Assembly: GCA_020845475.1 (NCBI GenBank)
Contig: JADLFN010000065.1
Coordinates: 1-64,000 of the forward strand
Length of the DNA stretch: 64,000 nucleotides
Reading direction: 5' to 3'
Source: Planctomycetota bacterium
Lineage (GTDB): Bacteria; Planctomycetota; UBA8742; UBA2392
A program made the translations under genes and the position numbers. This document shows positions 34,122 to 42,287 of this stretch, piece by piece (the first letter of the stretch is position 1; every line of letters starts with the position of its first letter). The notes under the pieces were generated by a model. That model searched no databases, was not told the origin of the DNA, and was given only the letters and a program-made list of their open reading frames with translations.

Positions 34122-35492
34122 GTGCGTCTTTCGCTTGCTCTTTTTGTCCTGTTGCTTGTGCCACTAGTGGCGCATGCCGACGACACATTGCCCGCCGATG
34201 ACTACACCAAAGTCGCCAACCCCAAGCCGCAAACCGCAAAGCAGCAGGCCAAATGGAACAGCGCCGCCGAGGCCTTCAATAATGCCCACAAAGCGCTGGC
34301 CGAACTCTGCAAGAAGCGCGGCTTGTTCGAAGAGGGCGATTACCACATGCAGATCACGCGACCCAAGCCCGGAAAATCGAGCGCACGCGCAAACACCGCC
34401 AAACCCGATGACTACCGCGCCTATTGGAAAGCCGCGCGCGAGAAACTGGGTGCTGCCGCGAACAAGTGGATGGATTACGCCAACGCCGCCAAGGCCGAGG
34501 GCGACGACGCCCAATACAAAGCGGGCGTGTGCCAGGCGCTCAAGACGTGCATCGATTGCGAAGCCGCGCGAAAGGCGCGCGGTGAAGCGAGCCTCGAAGG
34601 CCTGGGCTGGTTGCCGCAGGCGCGCGCGGATGCGTTGCGCAAGGCCACGCGCGAGGGGCTCGCACCGCCTGAAGATGTCGCGGCCTTTGACAAACAGTTC
34701 GCGCAGGCGGGCGGGGGTTACGTGCTGCTCACGAAACACTTTGCGGTATGCAGCACCGCGAAGTTCGCGGCCACGGCAAAACTGGCAGCGGGCTTTGACC
34801 CGCTTTACGAGGCGGTGTCGAAGCTTCTGGGCGAATCCGGCGCCCTTACTGACGAGCGCATCGGCGTGTTTCTTTACGGCAGCGCCGCCGAATTCGGCGC
34901 GGCTAATGCCCAGCGCGAAGGCGCAAGCTGGAGCGGCGGGTTCTATCGCGCGCGCAGCGGGCTGGCCTATTTCCCGCTCTATGAAGGCGCGGCACAGGCC
35001 GCGGCCAACCACGAACTCACGCACGCGATCGTTGATTACGCGCTGCGCGGCAAACCAATCTCGGCCTACGACGGCCCGCGCGGCAAGCAAAGTGCTGCGG
35101 CCTTCTTCTGGATTGCGGAAGGCATGGCCATGCACTTTGAAGGCTTCGACGCCTCAAAGCCCGAAGCGCCCCTGAGCGCGCTGCGCGGCCGCGACGATGC
35201 GCTCAAGGCGCGCGCGAAATGGTGCCGCGACCTCGACGCAGTTTTCGCCCTCACGGCGGAAAGCTGGTCGAAAGACGACGCAGACGTAGGCGGCAATTAC
35301 ATCGCAGCTGCGGCGCTGACGGAGTTCTGCCTCTGCTCGGGCAAGGAAAAGTACGCAAGCTGTTTCATGAAGCTGCTGCGCAACCACTACACGCGCGAAC
35401 TGGAAGTTAAGGACTTCGAAACGGCATTCGGTGCCAAGCGCTCCGACTTTGAGCCGGATTACCTGAAGTGGCTGGAAGAACTCGTGAAGTGA
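34122..35492 (+). CDS. Secreted DUF1570-type zinc metallopeptidase-like protein
   Basis: The 456-aa protein starts at GTG 34122, giving the signal peptide MRLSLALFVLLLVPLVAHA. After a Lys-rich helical N-terminal region (25-190) comes a DUF1570-like domain with HELTH at residues 297-301 and a downstream glutamate at 333 in IAEGMAMHFEG, the expected gluzincin-type third ligand. A SGGFYRARSGLAYFP segment precedes it. DUF1570 proteins are typical of planctomycetes; peptidase activity is presumed from the motif. The gene is convergent with the zeta-toxin module, whose last gene ends one base after it. Confidence 0.85.
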   Translation: MRLSLALFVLLLVPLVAHADDTLPADDYTKVANPKPQTAKQQAKWNSAAEAFNNAHKALAELCKKRGLFEEGDYHMQITRPKPGKSSARANTAKPDDYRAYWKAAREKLGAAANKWMDYANAAKAEGDDAQYKAGVCQALKTCIDCEAARKARGEASLEGLGWLPQARADALRKATREGLAPPEDVAAFDKQFAQAGGGYVLLTKHFAVCSTAKFAATAKLAAGFDPLYEAVSKLLGESGALTDERIGVFLYGSAAEFGAANAQREGASWSGGFYRARSGLAYFPLYEGAAQAAANHELTHAIVDYALRGKPISAYDGPRGKQSAAAFFWIAEGMAMHFEGFDASKPEAPLSALRGRDDALKARAKWCRDLDAVFALTAESWSKDDADVGGNYIAAAALTEFCLCSGKEKYASCFMKLLRNHYTRELEVKDFETAFGAKRSDFEPDYLKWLEELVK

Positions 35493-35732
35493 CTACTCAA
35501 GAAACTCGCCGGTCTTGGGATCGACGGGGATTTCTTCGGGCGGAATCTCGACGGCCTTGCCGTCACGCCAGACCACAACGGGATTGCCCAGCAACTTGTG
35601 GCGACGCAGCGCCTGGCCAACGGCCTCGCGCAGATCCTTTTCAATGGATTTCTTCTTATCCAATTGCGCCTTGCTTGGCTTCTTGGCGGAGGGCGGTGGC
35701 GTGGCTACCGCGCTGCTTTTACCTTTTGCCAT
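35493..35732 (-). CDS. Putative antitoxin partner of the zeta-like toxin
   Basis: The 79-aa basic protein has a disordered Lys/Pro-rich N-terminus and a short conserved end, HKLLGNPVVVWRDGKAVEIPPEEI. It overlaps the 3' end of the zeta-like gene by 28 bases, so the two are translated together. From memory, small proteins with a VVWRDGKVV.IPPEEI end commonly accompany zeta-type kinases, which supports an antitoxin role. The order is unusual for classical epsilon-zeta, where the antitoxin comes first. The antitoxin role is inferred, not shown. Confidence 0.7.
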   Translation of the reverse strand: MAKGKSSAVATPPPSAKKPSKAQLDKKKSIEKDLREAVGQALRRHKLLGNPVVVWRDGKAVEIPPEEIPVDPKTGEFLE

Positions 35733-36283
35733 GTCTCGACCTCATAAATCGCCGTTTCCGAAGTCCCTATGCCCTCGGCCACGAGCTTCCCGCTGCCGGA
35801 AGTATTATCGTAAACCTGCCACTGCGTGGTCAATGGCTGATAAAGCTCAAAGAAGTTGTTCAAGCTGCGTGCCCAGCGCCGTTGCACGTCGTCATCGGGC
35901 ACGAAATGCCCGCCTTCGCGCACGCGCGAAGCGACGCGCATGACCGACATCGAAGGATCCGGCACCCACACGTACAGGAGGTGAAATTCGTAACCGGCCT
36001 GAACCAGTTTGGCGATCCATGGTGCGAAGCTGCGGCTGGCGAGCGTTGTCTCAAATGCAAAGCTCTCGCCGCGCTCGCCCAGTTCGTGCAGCCAGTCAAG
36101 CATCACGCGCCCGGCGGAAATCGCGACCTTCTCAACTGCGAAGGCGGCCAGGCCGCGCGCAATCGTGTCGGCGTTGACGAAGTAGTCGATGCCGCGCTGC
36201 TTGTGGATGAGCGCGGGAGCAAGGGTGGATTTGCCGGCTCCGTTGGGGCCGGCGATAATGGCGAGGGTCGGCTTGCGTGCCAT
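35705..36283 (-). CDS. Zeta-toxin family P-loop kinase
   Basis: The 192-aa P-loop protein has AGPNGAGKST (residues about 11-20), followed by FVNADTIARGL and FAFETTLASRSF. These are the nucleotide- and substrate-binding motifs of zeta toxins and related small kinases that phosphorylate UDP-amino sugars. RVREGGHFVPDDDVQRR supplies the lid arginines. Length and motifs are intact. It is chromosomal and paired with an overlapping small downstream gene, so it is probably a toxin-antitoxin module. Some members of this branch may instead be metabolic kinases. Confidence 0.85.
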   Translation of the reverse strand: MARKPTLAIIAGPNGAGKSTLAPALIHKQRGIDYFVNADTIARGLAAFAVEKVAISAGRVMLDWLHELGERGESFAFETTLASRSFAPWIAKLVQAGYEFHLLYVWVPDPSMSVMRVASRVREGGHFVPDDDVQRRWARSLNNFFELYQPLTTQWQVYDNTSGSGKLVAEGIGTSETAIYEVETWQKVKAAR

Positions 36284-36366
36284 GGCTTCACATCTAACGA
36301 TTGTCAGCCGACAGTTGAAATCTCAATCAAGTGCGGCGATAGTTGACGTTCCTGCCGGAGAACGCC

Positions 36367-37578
36367 ATGTCCCACGAGAAACTCGAAGCCGCCGTCAACG
36401 ATTACTATGCGGGCCACGCCAAGGCCGCAGAAGTGGTGTTGCGCCAGCTCAGTCCCAACCCCGACCAGATTGAAATGCCGGGCAAGCTTGCGCCGCTTGA
36501 TGAAGCCCTGTGGTACGAGGTCATGGGCAACTTGTCGCTCGACAAGGGCGAGTTCCCGGCGTCGATTCAATATTTCGAGCGCATGATTGAGCGCGAGCAG
36601 GCGGGTGGCGGCGACAAGAACGGCCTTGCCAACAGCTATTGCCGGCTGGGCGAAGCGCAGGCCGCAGGCAAACAATTGCAGAATGCGGTGATCAGCTTCC
36701 AGAAGGCCGTTGATCTCAAGGAGCAGGTGCAAGCACCGCCGGCTTCGCGCGTGAATGTGTTCTTCCGTTTTGGCGAGGCGCTGCTGCTTGGCGAGAAACA
36801 TGAAGAAGCGGCTGAGTGGTTCCGCAAGGCCATTGCCGCTGCCGAGGTTGCCAAGAGCGACGATGAAACCGTTGCCCACCTCTGGTTCCACCTTGGCCGC
36901 GCGCTCAAACCCCTGGCGGCGCAGCTTGATACCTCGCTGAAATTCCAGGAAGCAGTCGCGGGCGTGCAGCAGGCGCATACCGGCAAGGCTCAAGCCGTGC
37001 CCACCGAGCTGAAGAAGAAATTGGCGGCGTGGAACACCGAGGGCGAGAAAGCCTTCAACAACGCGATCAAGGCCGCCGAGAAAGCGGGCATGGCACTGAC
37101 CAAGCGCATCCAGATTCAGCGCGGCTTGGCCGAAATGCTCTACATCGCGGGCAAGCCGATGCCCAGCGTGATGGCGCGGCGCAAGGCGATCAAGATGGCC
37201 GAGGACGCGCACGAGGATCCGTTGGCCGTAGCGCACTTGCAGCACGGGTTGGGTGAATCGCTCTCGCAACTCAACCAGCACGAAGAAGCCATCAAGATGT
37301 TCCAGTCGGCGGTGAAGGGAAAAGAAAAATCAAAGGCCGATGCGCATATCCTGGCCAAGAGCTGGTTTGGCCTCGGCGAGGCTTGCGCAGTGGCGGGCCG
37401 GAAGAAAGAAGCAGAAGATGCGTTCCGCAAGGCGGTGGATTGCGAAGAGAAATCCGATGTGAAAGATGACGGCAAAGCGGACCGCCTCACGAAGTATCAT
37501 CACGCGCTCGGCACGTTCCTGGATTCCATCGGCAAGAAGGACGAGGCCAAGAAGTTCCTCGAAAGGGCCGAGGGCTAA
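36367..37578 (+). CDS. TPR-repeat protein, 403 aa
   Basis: ATG at 36367 has GGAG upstream (CGGAGAACGCC). The soluble protein is built of tetratricopeptide-type helix pairs, recognisable in NSYCRLGEAQAAGKQLQNAVISFQKAVDL, HLQHGLGESLSQ and KSWFGLGEACAVAGRKKEAEDAFRKA stretches. There are roughly seven to nine repeats, with no other domain. It probably mediates protein-protein contacts. The neighbours (zeta-toxin module behind, AHSA1 gene convergent ahead) do not suggest a partner. Confidence 0.85.
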   Translation: MSHEKLEAAVNDYYAGHAKAAEVVLRQLSPNPDQIEMPGKLAPLDEALWYEVMGNLSLDKGEFPASIQYFERMIEREQAGGGDKNGLANSYCRLGEAQAAGKQLQNAVISFQKAVDLKEQVQAPPASRVNVFFRFGEALLLGEKHEEAAEWFRKAIAAAEVAKSDDETVAHLWFHLGRALKPLAAQLDTSLKFQEAVAGVQQAHTGKAQAVPTELKKKLAAWNTEGEKAFNNAIKAAEKAGMALTKRIQIQRGLAEMLYIAGKPMPSVMARRKAIKMAEDAHEDPLAVAHLQHGLGESLSQLNQHEEAIKMFQSAVKGKEKSKADAHILAKSWFGLGEACAVAGRKKEAEDAFRKAVDCEEKSDVKDDGKADRLTKYHHALGTFLDSIGKKDEAKKFLERAEG

Positions 37579-37645
37579 CTGCAACGGCTCGATCCACAGA
37601 GGTCTTGGAAGGCCCGGAGAAAATCCCTGCGCCGTTTTATTGGCC

Positions 37646-38143
37646 CTATGATTTTTTCCGTGAACTCCGTGTTCTCCGTGGCACAGCCTTGGCTTTGCCC
37701 TTCTTTGCGGGCTTCGTGCCTTCGCGTGGCTTCTTGCGGTCGTTCTGTGCAAAGCGCGCGAGGTACTCCTTCATGGGCTTGAAGTAGTAATCCTCCCAAC
37801 CCTGCGTGTATTTTGGCCCGTCGCCGTCGGGCAGCTTGCTGTGCTTCAACGTCAGCTTGCACGAGCCGCCGACCGCTTCGAGCGTGATCTCCACAAGCGA
37901 ATCCGGCGCGTTGGGCGGGAACTCGCTGGTGCGCCACTCCTGCACGATGCGCTGGTTCGCCACGAGTTCGCGTGTGGCGCCCTCGATGTAATCGCCCCAC
38001 GCCGTGAACAAGCCGCCGACGCGGCCATCTACGCTGGCATCGCCGCCGGTCATGTCGCCGTGCTTCCTGGAATCAAGCCACGCGTCGTAGATTGCCTTGG
38101 GCGAAGCGGGAATCGTCGTTGTCAGCATGATGGAGTCAGTCAT
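37646..38143 (-). CDS. AHSA1/SRPBCC-domain protein with repeat-encoded tail
   Basis: The 165-aa protein has a START-like AHSA1 fold (ASPKAIYDAWLDSRKHG at the start, VGGLFTAWGDYIEG, RIVQEWR, LTLKHSKLPDG and a C-terminal GWEDYYFKPMKEYL helix). Such proteins bind hydrophobic ligands or act as co-chaperones. The last 30 residues are a Lys/Arg-rich tail; its final codons come from a 9-bp repeat, so the ancestral stop was probably lost to repeat insertion. The start overlaps the end of the upstream beta-helix gene by 8 bases, indicating coupled translation. Confidence 0.85.
   Translation of the reverse strand: MTDSIMLTTTIPASPKAIYDAWLDSRKHGDMTGGDASVDGRVGGLFTAWGDYIEGATRELVANQRIVQEWRTSEFPPNAPDSLVEITLEAVGGSCKLTLKHSKLPDGDGPKYTQGWEDYYFKPMKEYLARFAQNDRKKPREGTKPAKKGKAKAVPRRTRSSRKKS
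37657..37683. repeat. Nine-base tandem repeat at the 3' end of the AHSA1 gene
   Basis: Three units read TCCGTGAAC, TCCGTGTTC and TCCGTGGCA (CACGGAGAA-type on the coding strand). A related CTCTGTGG-like string lies in reverse sense near 37597. The repeat contributes the RRTRSSRKKS end of the protein. From memory, similar CACGGAGAACACGGAG repeats are dispersed in several environmental phyla. Confidence 0.65.
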
Positions 38144-39887
38144 GGATTCTCCGACGTTGAACGTGAATCCGCTTGCGGAGCAGCCACAGCATTATCGCCA
38201 GGACAACGCCTGTCACCGAGAAACCACGGTCGCCCTGTGCGGTACAGCCTTCTGTTGCATTGGTGGGCGGGCCGGCGGAGCTGAGAGAAACAGTAACAAC
38301 GTTCGAAGGCAGACTGTCGCCCGCGGCATTGTAGGCGAACACCCGGTAGTCGTTGATTCCCAGAATCGGGCTGCCGTCTGTATAGGAGGTAACGTTGGCG
38401 CCCACGGTAGCGAGCGTGCCCCACGCTCCCATGTAGCCGCGCCGCTCGATGCGGAAGTTGGTTTCGTCGATGCTGTTGTCGTTCCACGTCAGGTTGACAT
38501 TGCCATTGAAAGTTTGGGCAAGGCTGGTGGGTGCGCCGGGTGTGCCGGGCAGAGGTGTGCTGCTGCCCGTTCCGCCAGTGCCAAGCGTTCCTGTCGGAGG
38601 AGGAGTCTGCAAAGCTGTGCCGCCCGATTCATCGGCGCCGATGTCCCAGGCGCCGCTGCGCGTGTTGCCGTCGTAGTCGTCCGTGAATCCCGCGATGGTC
38701 ATAGCCGCGCCGATGCAGGGGCTGGTGACGAGCAGATGCCAGTCGGCGCCGACCTGCGGGTCGCCCTCGGTGGAGTTGGTGTCCGTGCCGCTGGCGCTTT
38801 TCCAGCCCGCGAGATTGAGCCCGTATTGGCCCGTGGGCTCCCACCAGTACACGGCCGTGCCGCCCATCTTGTAGTAGCGGTTGTTGCTCATGGTCAGCGT
38901 GCCTGTGTGGGAGTTGTTGCCCATGAACAGCATCGGCCGCGCGCTGGCGCTGCCCAGCACGATGATGTTGTTGCGGATTTCACAGTCGTGGCAGGGCACA
39001 TCGGGCGGGCTTCCGCCGAAGCTTGAGAGCGAAATGCGAATGCCGCCCTGCTGAGACTTGGCCACGTTGATCAGGGTGTTGTTGAAAACGCGCGCGCGCA
39101 GGGCCGCCTCGAGGTCGATGCCGCTGCCCTCGCAGTTCTCGATGATGTTGTTGCGCGCGATGCAGTCTCGGCAGCCGTAGTATTCGGGGTTGGCAACGGT
39201 GTCATAGAAAGCCGTGCCCGAACTCTGCGCCATGGAGATGCCCTTCTGGCCGCAGTTGCGGATCAGGCAGCGCTCGATGATCGAGCCGATGCTGCCGCCC
39301 TTGGGATAGAGCCCGTTCGTTGCGATGTCGTGGATGTAGCAGTCCTGCACGAGCATGGTGTCGCCGTTGACGTTATCGATGCCCTCGGCGTTGGAGGGGT
39401 CGCGCAGGCCGGAATCGTAAATCTCGCAGCGGCGGATGGTGACGTTATCGGCGCCGGGGATCTTCACGCAGTCCCGGCCGCTGCCGTGGATGCGGCAATC
39501 TTCAACAAGCGCAGGGCCGGCGTCGATCTTTACGCAATAGAAATAGCCGCCGACGATCTCGAGGCGGCGCGCGGTGCAGCCGCTGCCCGCAAAATAGAGC
39601 GTCACGTCCTGGCCGCTGGTGCCGTTGGGCAGCACAATCGTGGCCCATTCGCCCGTGTAGCTCTCGACGGTCAGGTTGTTGCGCGTCATGTAGACGCCGC
39701 CTGTGTAGGTTCCGGCACGCAGGATGAGTTTGTCCCCGTTGCTGCTTTGCGAGTGCGCGTAAGCCAGCGTTGCAAATGGCGCGGCCAGCGTGCCGCCGCC
39801 GGGCGTGTCGCTGCCGGTGGGGGACAAGTAGATATCGGCGGCGCAAAGCGGTGCGGCCAAGAGCAGCGCGAGGATCAGTGAGCGCAT
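38136..39887 (-). CDS. Secreted right-handed beta-helix protein with C-terminal sorting tail
   Basis: The 583-aa protein starts at 39887 (GGGAG upstream) with signal peptide MRSLILALLLAAPLCA. Residues about 17-430 are a parallel beta-helix: a DUF1565-like opening IYLSPTGSDTPGGGTLAAPFATL, then repeated NNIIENC, VRNNTL-type rungs. A fibronectin-type III-like domain follows (PGAPTSLAQ, VNLTWNDNS, residues about 455-545). The C-terminus has a Cys-containing EGCTAQGDRG, a hydrophobic span and RKRIHVQRRR, the layout of CTERM surface-sorting signals such as MYXO-CTERM. Possible carbohydrate binding or lysis; no catalytic residues were identified. It overlaps the AHSA1 gene. Confidence 0.85.
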   Translation of the reverse strand: MRSLILALLLAAPLCAADIYLSPTGSDTPGGGTLAAPFATLAYAHSQSSNGDKLILRAGTYTGGVYMTRNNLTVESYTGEWATIVLPNGTSGQDVTLYFAGSGCTARRLEIVGGYFYCVKIDAGPALVEDCRIHGSGRDCVKIPGADNVTIRRCEIYDSGLRDPSNAEGIDNVNGDTMLVQDCYIHDIATNGLYPKGGSIGSIIERCLIRNCGQKGISMAQSSGTAFYDTVANPEYYGCRDCIARNNIIENCEGSGIDLEAALRARVFNNTLINVAKSQQGGIRISLSSFGGSPPDVPCHDCEIRNNIIVLGSASARPMLFMGNNSHTGTLTMSNNRYYKMGGTAVYWWEPTGQYGLNLAGWKSASGTDTNSTEGDPQVGADWHLLVTSPCIGAAMTIAGFTDDYDGNTRSGAWDIGADESGGTALQTPPPTGTLGTGGTGSSTPLPGTPGAPTSLAQTFNGNVNLTWNDNSIDETNFRIERRGYMGAWGTLATVGANVTSYTDGSPILGINDYRVFAYNAAGDSLPSNVVTVSLSSAGPPTNATEGCTAQGDRGFSVTGVVLAIMLWLLRKRIHVQRRRIHD

Positions 39888-40053
39888 GGCTGTTCTCCCG
39901 TGTACGAAGAGTCTATCTGGCAAGCCGCGCCTGCCCAAGTTGTTCGGTATTGAACCGTAACGAGTTGGAGACAAGCCAAGCGGAGGCTTCCATTTGGAGT
40001 GTGCGTTTTATTACTGTGCATACTGTGCAATTTGGCGGGCAGAGAGAGGAGAC

Positions 40054-40260
40054 ATGGCCACAGGCGTAGTGAAGTGGTTCAACGACACGAAGGGATACGG
40101 ATTCTTGACTCAGGACGGTGGAGGGCCGGACGTGTTTGTGCACTACTCGGCTCTCGATGAAGGCGGCTTCAAGACACTGCAACAGGGCGCGAAGGTCAGC
40201 TACGAAATCGTCAACACAGACAAGGGGCTCCAGGCAAAAAGAGTGCGGGTCGTGGTGTAG
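40054..40260 (+). CDS. csp: Cold-shock protein, copy 1
   Basis: The 68-aa protein starts at ATG 40054 with GAGAGGAG upstream. It is a single CspA-type OB fold with RNP1 KGYGFLTQ and RNP2 DVFVHYS, expected to bind single-stranded RNA/DNA. The C-terminal half (DEGGFKTLQQGAKVSYEI, RVRVVV) differs from copies 2 and 3, so this is the most divergent of the three tandem genes. The upstream region contains a direct repeat, ACTGTGCAT then ACTGTGCAA (40013-40031), a possible regulatory site. Confidence 0.95.
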   Translation: MATGVVKWFNDTKGYGFLTQDGGGPDVFVHYSALDEGGFKTLQQGAKVSYEIVNTDKGLQAKRVRVVV

Positions 40261-40266
40261 CGGATG

Positions 40267-40286
40267 GGCGGGGTTGCGGCCCCGCC
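40267..40286 (+). terminator. Hairpin after cold-shock copy 1
   Basis: GGCGGGG (40267-40273) pairs with CCCCGCC (40280-40286), with loop TTGCGG, six bases after the stop. The following sequence is A/T-rich but has no clean U run. Confidence 0.55.
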
Positions 40287-40471
40287 GTCCACAAATTTCT
40301 GAACAATCCCGCGAATAGGCTTCCCAAGCGGGTTTGCGGTGTTAGGCTTTCCACATCTTCTCCAGACAACTGGAGTGGTAAGGTGCGCCGCAAAGGTGCG
40401 GTGCGCAATCAGTGTCGCCGGCTTGTCCGGCATCAGTGCCGACCCGCGAGGGCGGTGAAGGAATTACGGTT
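40287..40471 (+). promoter_or_regulatory. Structured leader of cold-shock copy 2
   Basis: The 185-base non-coding stretch contains three good hairpins: CTCCAG-ACAA-CTGGAG (40360-40375), GCGCCGCA with TGCG/GCGC and a two-base bulge (40385-40406), and GCCGG-CTTGT-CCGGC (40417-40431). Long structured leaders that refold in the cold are known for cspA-type mRNAs. That this one acts so is inference. GAAGGA is the ribosome site before ATG 40472. Confidence 0.45.
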
Positions 40472-40675
40472 ATGGCAACAGGTACAGTGAAGTGGTTCAA
40501 CGACGCAAAGGGCTACGGCTTCCTCACGCAGGAAAGCGGCGGACCGGACGTGTTCGTGCATTTCTCGGCAATCAAGGGCGACGGTTTCCGTTCGCTCAAG
40601 GAAGGCGCCAAGGTTTCGTTCGAAATCACGAACGGCCAGAAGGGTCTTTCCGCCGCGAATGTCCAGGTTCTCTAA
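40472..40675 (+). CDS. csp: Cold-shock protein, copy 2
   Basis: The 67-aa CspA-type OB fold has [18 protein letters not shown] at the start, RNP1 KGYGFLTQ and RNP2 DVFVHFS. It is nearly identical in its first half to copy 3 and ends [11 protein letters not shown]. The start was chosen at ATG 40472, the family's usual first residue. It has its own leader and a strong terminator, so it is probably transcribed separately from the other copies. Confidence 0.95.
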   Translation: MATGTVKWFNDAKGYGFLTQESGGPDVFVHFSAIKGDGFRSLKEGAKVSFEITNGQKGLSAANVQVL

Positions 40676-40690
40676 ACGAGCAACCAAACC

Positions 40691-40720
40691 AACGGCCGGC
40701 GACGCGAGTCGCCGGCCGTT
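40691..40720 (+). terminator. Strong terminator of cold-shock copy 2
   Basis: A perfect 13-bp stem, AACGGCCGGCGAC with GTCGCCGGCCGTT, closes a GCGA tetraloop 15 bases after the stop, followed by TCC. It is among the most stable hairpins in the window. Confidence 0.85.
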
Positions 40721-40937
40721 TCCATTGACGCCGGCCTGTTACCCCTTTCACGAATTTCGTTTTCCGAATGGCGTTGCGCCGTTCCCTATTTATGATTGAC
40801 GCTCCACGCTAGCCGCGTAGGGGGGACGAAGGATCAACGGCACTGTGCAGTTGATTGTCCTGAAGTCGCAAGACCGGTGAACAACCGGCGCAACGAGCCG
40901 CAGGCGGGCATTTCGGCGGCACACAAGGAATGTTGGT
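40721..40937 (+). promoter_or_regulatory. Leader region of cold-shock copy 3
   Basis: The 217 bases hold an A/T-rich start (TTCGTTTTCC, then TATTTATGAT near 40790) that may include a promoter. An ACTGTGCAG string near 40842 resembles the repeat before copy 1. A hairpin ACCGG-TGAACAA-CCGG lies near 40874-40888, and AAGGA precedes the ATG. No confident -35/-10 pair was assigned. Confidence 0.35.
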
Positions 40938-41141
40938 ATGGCTACAGGCACTGTGAAGTGGTTCAACGACGCCAAGGGTTTTGGTTTCATCACGCAGGAC
41001 GGCGGCGGGCCGGACGTGTTCGTTCACTACTCGGCGATCAAGCAGGAAGGTTTCAAGTCGCTCAAGGAAGGCCAGAAGGTTACGTTTGACGTGACCCAGG
41101 GCCAGAAGGGCCTTGCGGCAGCGAACGTGAAGCTCGCCTAG
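40938..41141 (+). CDS. csp: Cold-shock protein, copy 3
   Basis: The 67-aa CspA-type protein has RNP1 KGFGFITQ and RNP2 DVFVHYS and ends [16 protein letters not shown] lies ten bases before the ATG. It is closest to copy 2. Three adjacent copies with separate leaders suggest different expression timing or temperature response for the same kind of nucleic-acid chaperone. Confidence 0.95.
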   Translation: MATGTVKWFNDAKGFGFITQDGGGPDVFVHYSAIKQEGFKSLKEGQKVTFDVTQGQKGLAAANVKLA

Positions 41142-41157
41142 AGCCGTTTGCGGCTCT
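41140..41157 (+). terminator. Weak hairpin after cold-shock copy 3
   Basis: AGAGCCG (41140-41146) pairs with CGGCTCT (41151-41157) around TTTG, overlapping the stop codon. No U run follows, so it may be a stability element rather than a terminator. Confidence 0.4.
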
Positions 41158-41278
41158 GGTTCTGGGGCGGGCAATTACCCGTTTCCGAATGCTTTTTTGC
41201 GCGCGTTGACCGAACTCGCGCCAGCGCATATCGTTTAACTTCCCGCAAAGCGGTTTCGCTTTGCGGGGGCGAGACTCT

Positions 41279-42208
41279 ATGTCCCAACTGGCGCACACGC
41301 TGGCGGATCAACTGCAAAAGGCGCTTATCGGCAAGCCCGAGGTCGTGCGCTTGCTGCTGACAGGCCTGTTTGCGCGCGGCCATGTTCTCATCGAGGATCT
41401 GCCGGGGCTCGGCAAGACCACGCTCGCTCGTGCCCTGGCCCAGGCGGTAAGCTGCAAGTTCTCGCGCGTTCAATTCACGCCCGATCTCCTGCCCACCGAC
41501 ATCCTGGGCACCAGCATCTACAAGCAGCAAGACGGCAGTTTCGAGTTCCGTGAGGGGCCGATCTTCGCCAACATCCTGCTGGCTGACGAAATCAACCGCG
41601 CCACGCCGCGCACGCAAAGCGCGTTGCTCGAGGCCATGAGCGAACATCAGGTCTCCGCTGAAGGTGTGACGCGCAAGCTGCCCGATCCGTTCTTCGTGAT
41701 TGCCACCCAGAACCCCGCCGAGCACGCCGGAACCTACCCGCTGCCGGAAAGCCAGATCGACCGCTTCATGCTCAAGTTCGAAGTGGGCTACCCCAGTGTC
41801 GCTGATGAAAAACGCATCCTGTTTGAACACCAGCAGGCCAACACGCTGGCGAATGTGCAGCAGGTGCTGACGCGCGAGCAGGTCGTACAAGCGCAGGCGC
41901 AGGTGAAAAACGTCCGCGTCGATCCGGCCATTGCGGACTATATCCTCGAGATCGTCGCCGAAACGCGCAACAACGCCAAGCTCGTCAGCGGCGTTTCACC
42001 GCGCGGCTCAGTAGCGCTGTTCCGGGCCGCGCAGGCCTATGCGATGATCGAGGGCCGCGACTTCGTGGTTCCGGACGACGTCAAGGCGCTGGCGGTACCC
42101 GTGCTCGCGCATCGCATTGTCGAGCGCGCCAGCTTTGACCGCCGTGGCGGCAAAGGCGGCCAGGAGTTCATCAAGCGCATCCTCGGCAAGGTTGCGGTCA
42201 ACGCCTGA
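41279..42208 (+). CDS. MoxR-family AAA+ ATPase
   Basis: The 309-aa AAA+ protein has Walker A EDLPGLGKTTLA, Walker B ILLADEINRA, and the MoxR-typical TQNPAEHAGTYPLPESQIDRFM segment. MoxR ATPases act as chaperones that help mature metal or membrane complexes, usually together with von Willebrand factor A and DUF58 proteins. Here the usual DUF58/VWA partners are absent. The next gene, 79 bases on, is the membrane ACP-like protein, so this copy is an orphan or has unusual partners. The start at 41279 has only a weak G-rich upstream sequence. Confidence 0.95.
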   Translation: MSQLAHTLADQLQKALIGKPEVVRLLLTGLFARGHVLIEDLPGLGKTTLARALAQAVSCKFSRVQFTPDLLPTDILGTSIYKQQDGSFEFREGPIFANILLADEINRATPRTQSALLEAMSEHQVSAEGVTRKLPDPFFVIATQNPAEHAGTYPLPESQIDRFMLKFEVGYPSVADEKRILFEHQQANTLANVQQVLTREQVVQAQAQVKNVRVDPAIADYILEIVAETRNNAKLVSGVSPRGSVALFRAAQAYAMIEGRDFVVPDDVKALAVPVLAHRIVERASFDRRGGKGGQEFIKRILGKVAVNA

Positions 42209-42287
42209 TTCGCATTTACTTCGGCGCACGGGAACAACCCGCCTCGCGCGGTCGTTCATGCATGGTTAGAATGGGTACGGAGGCGTC

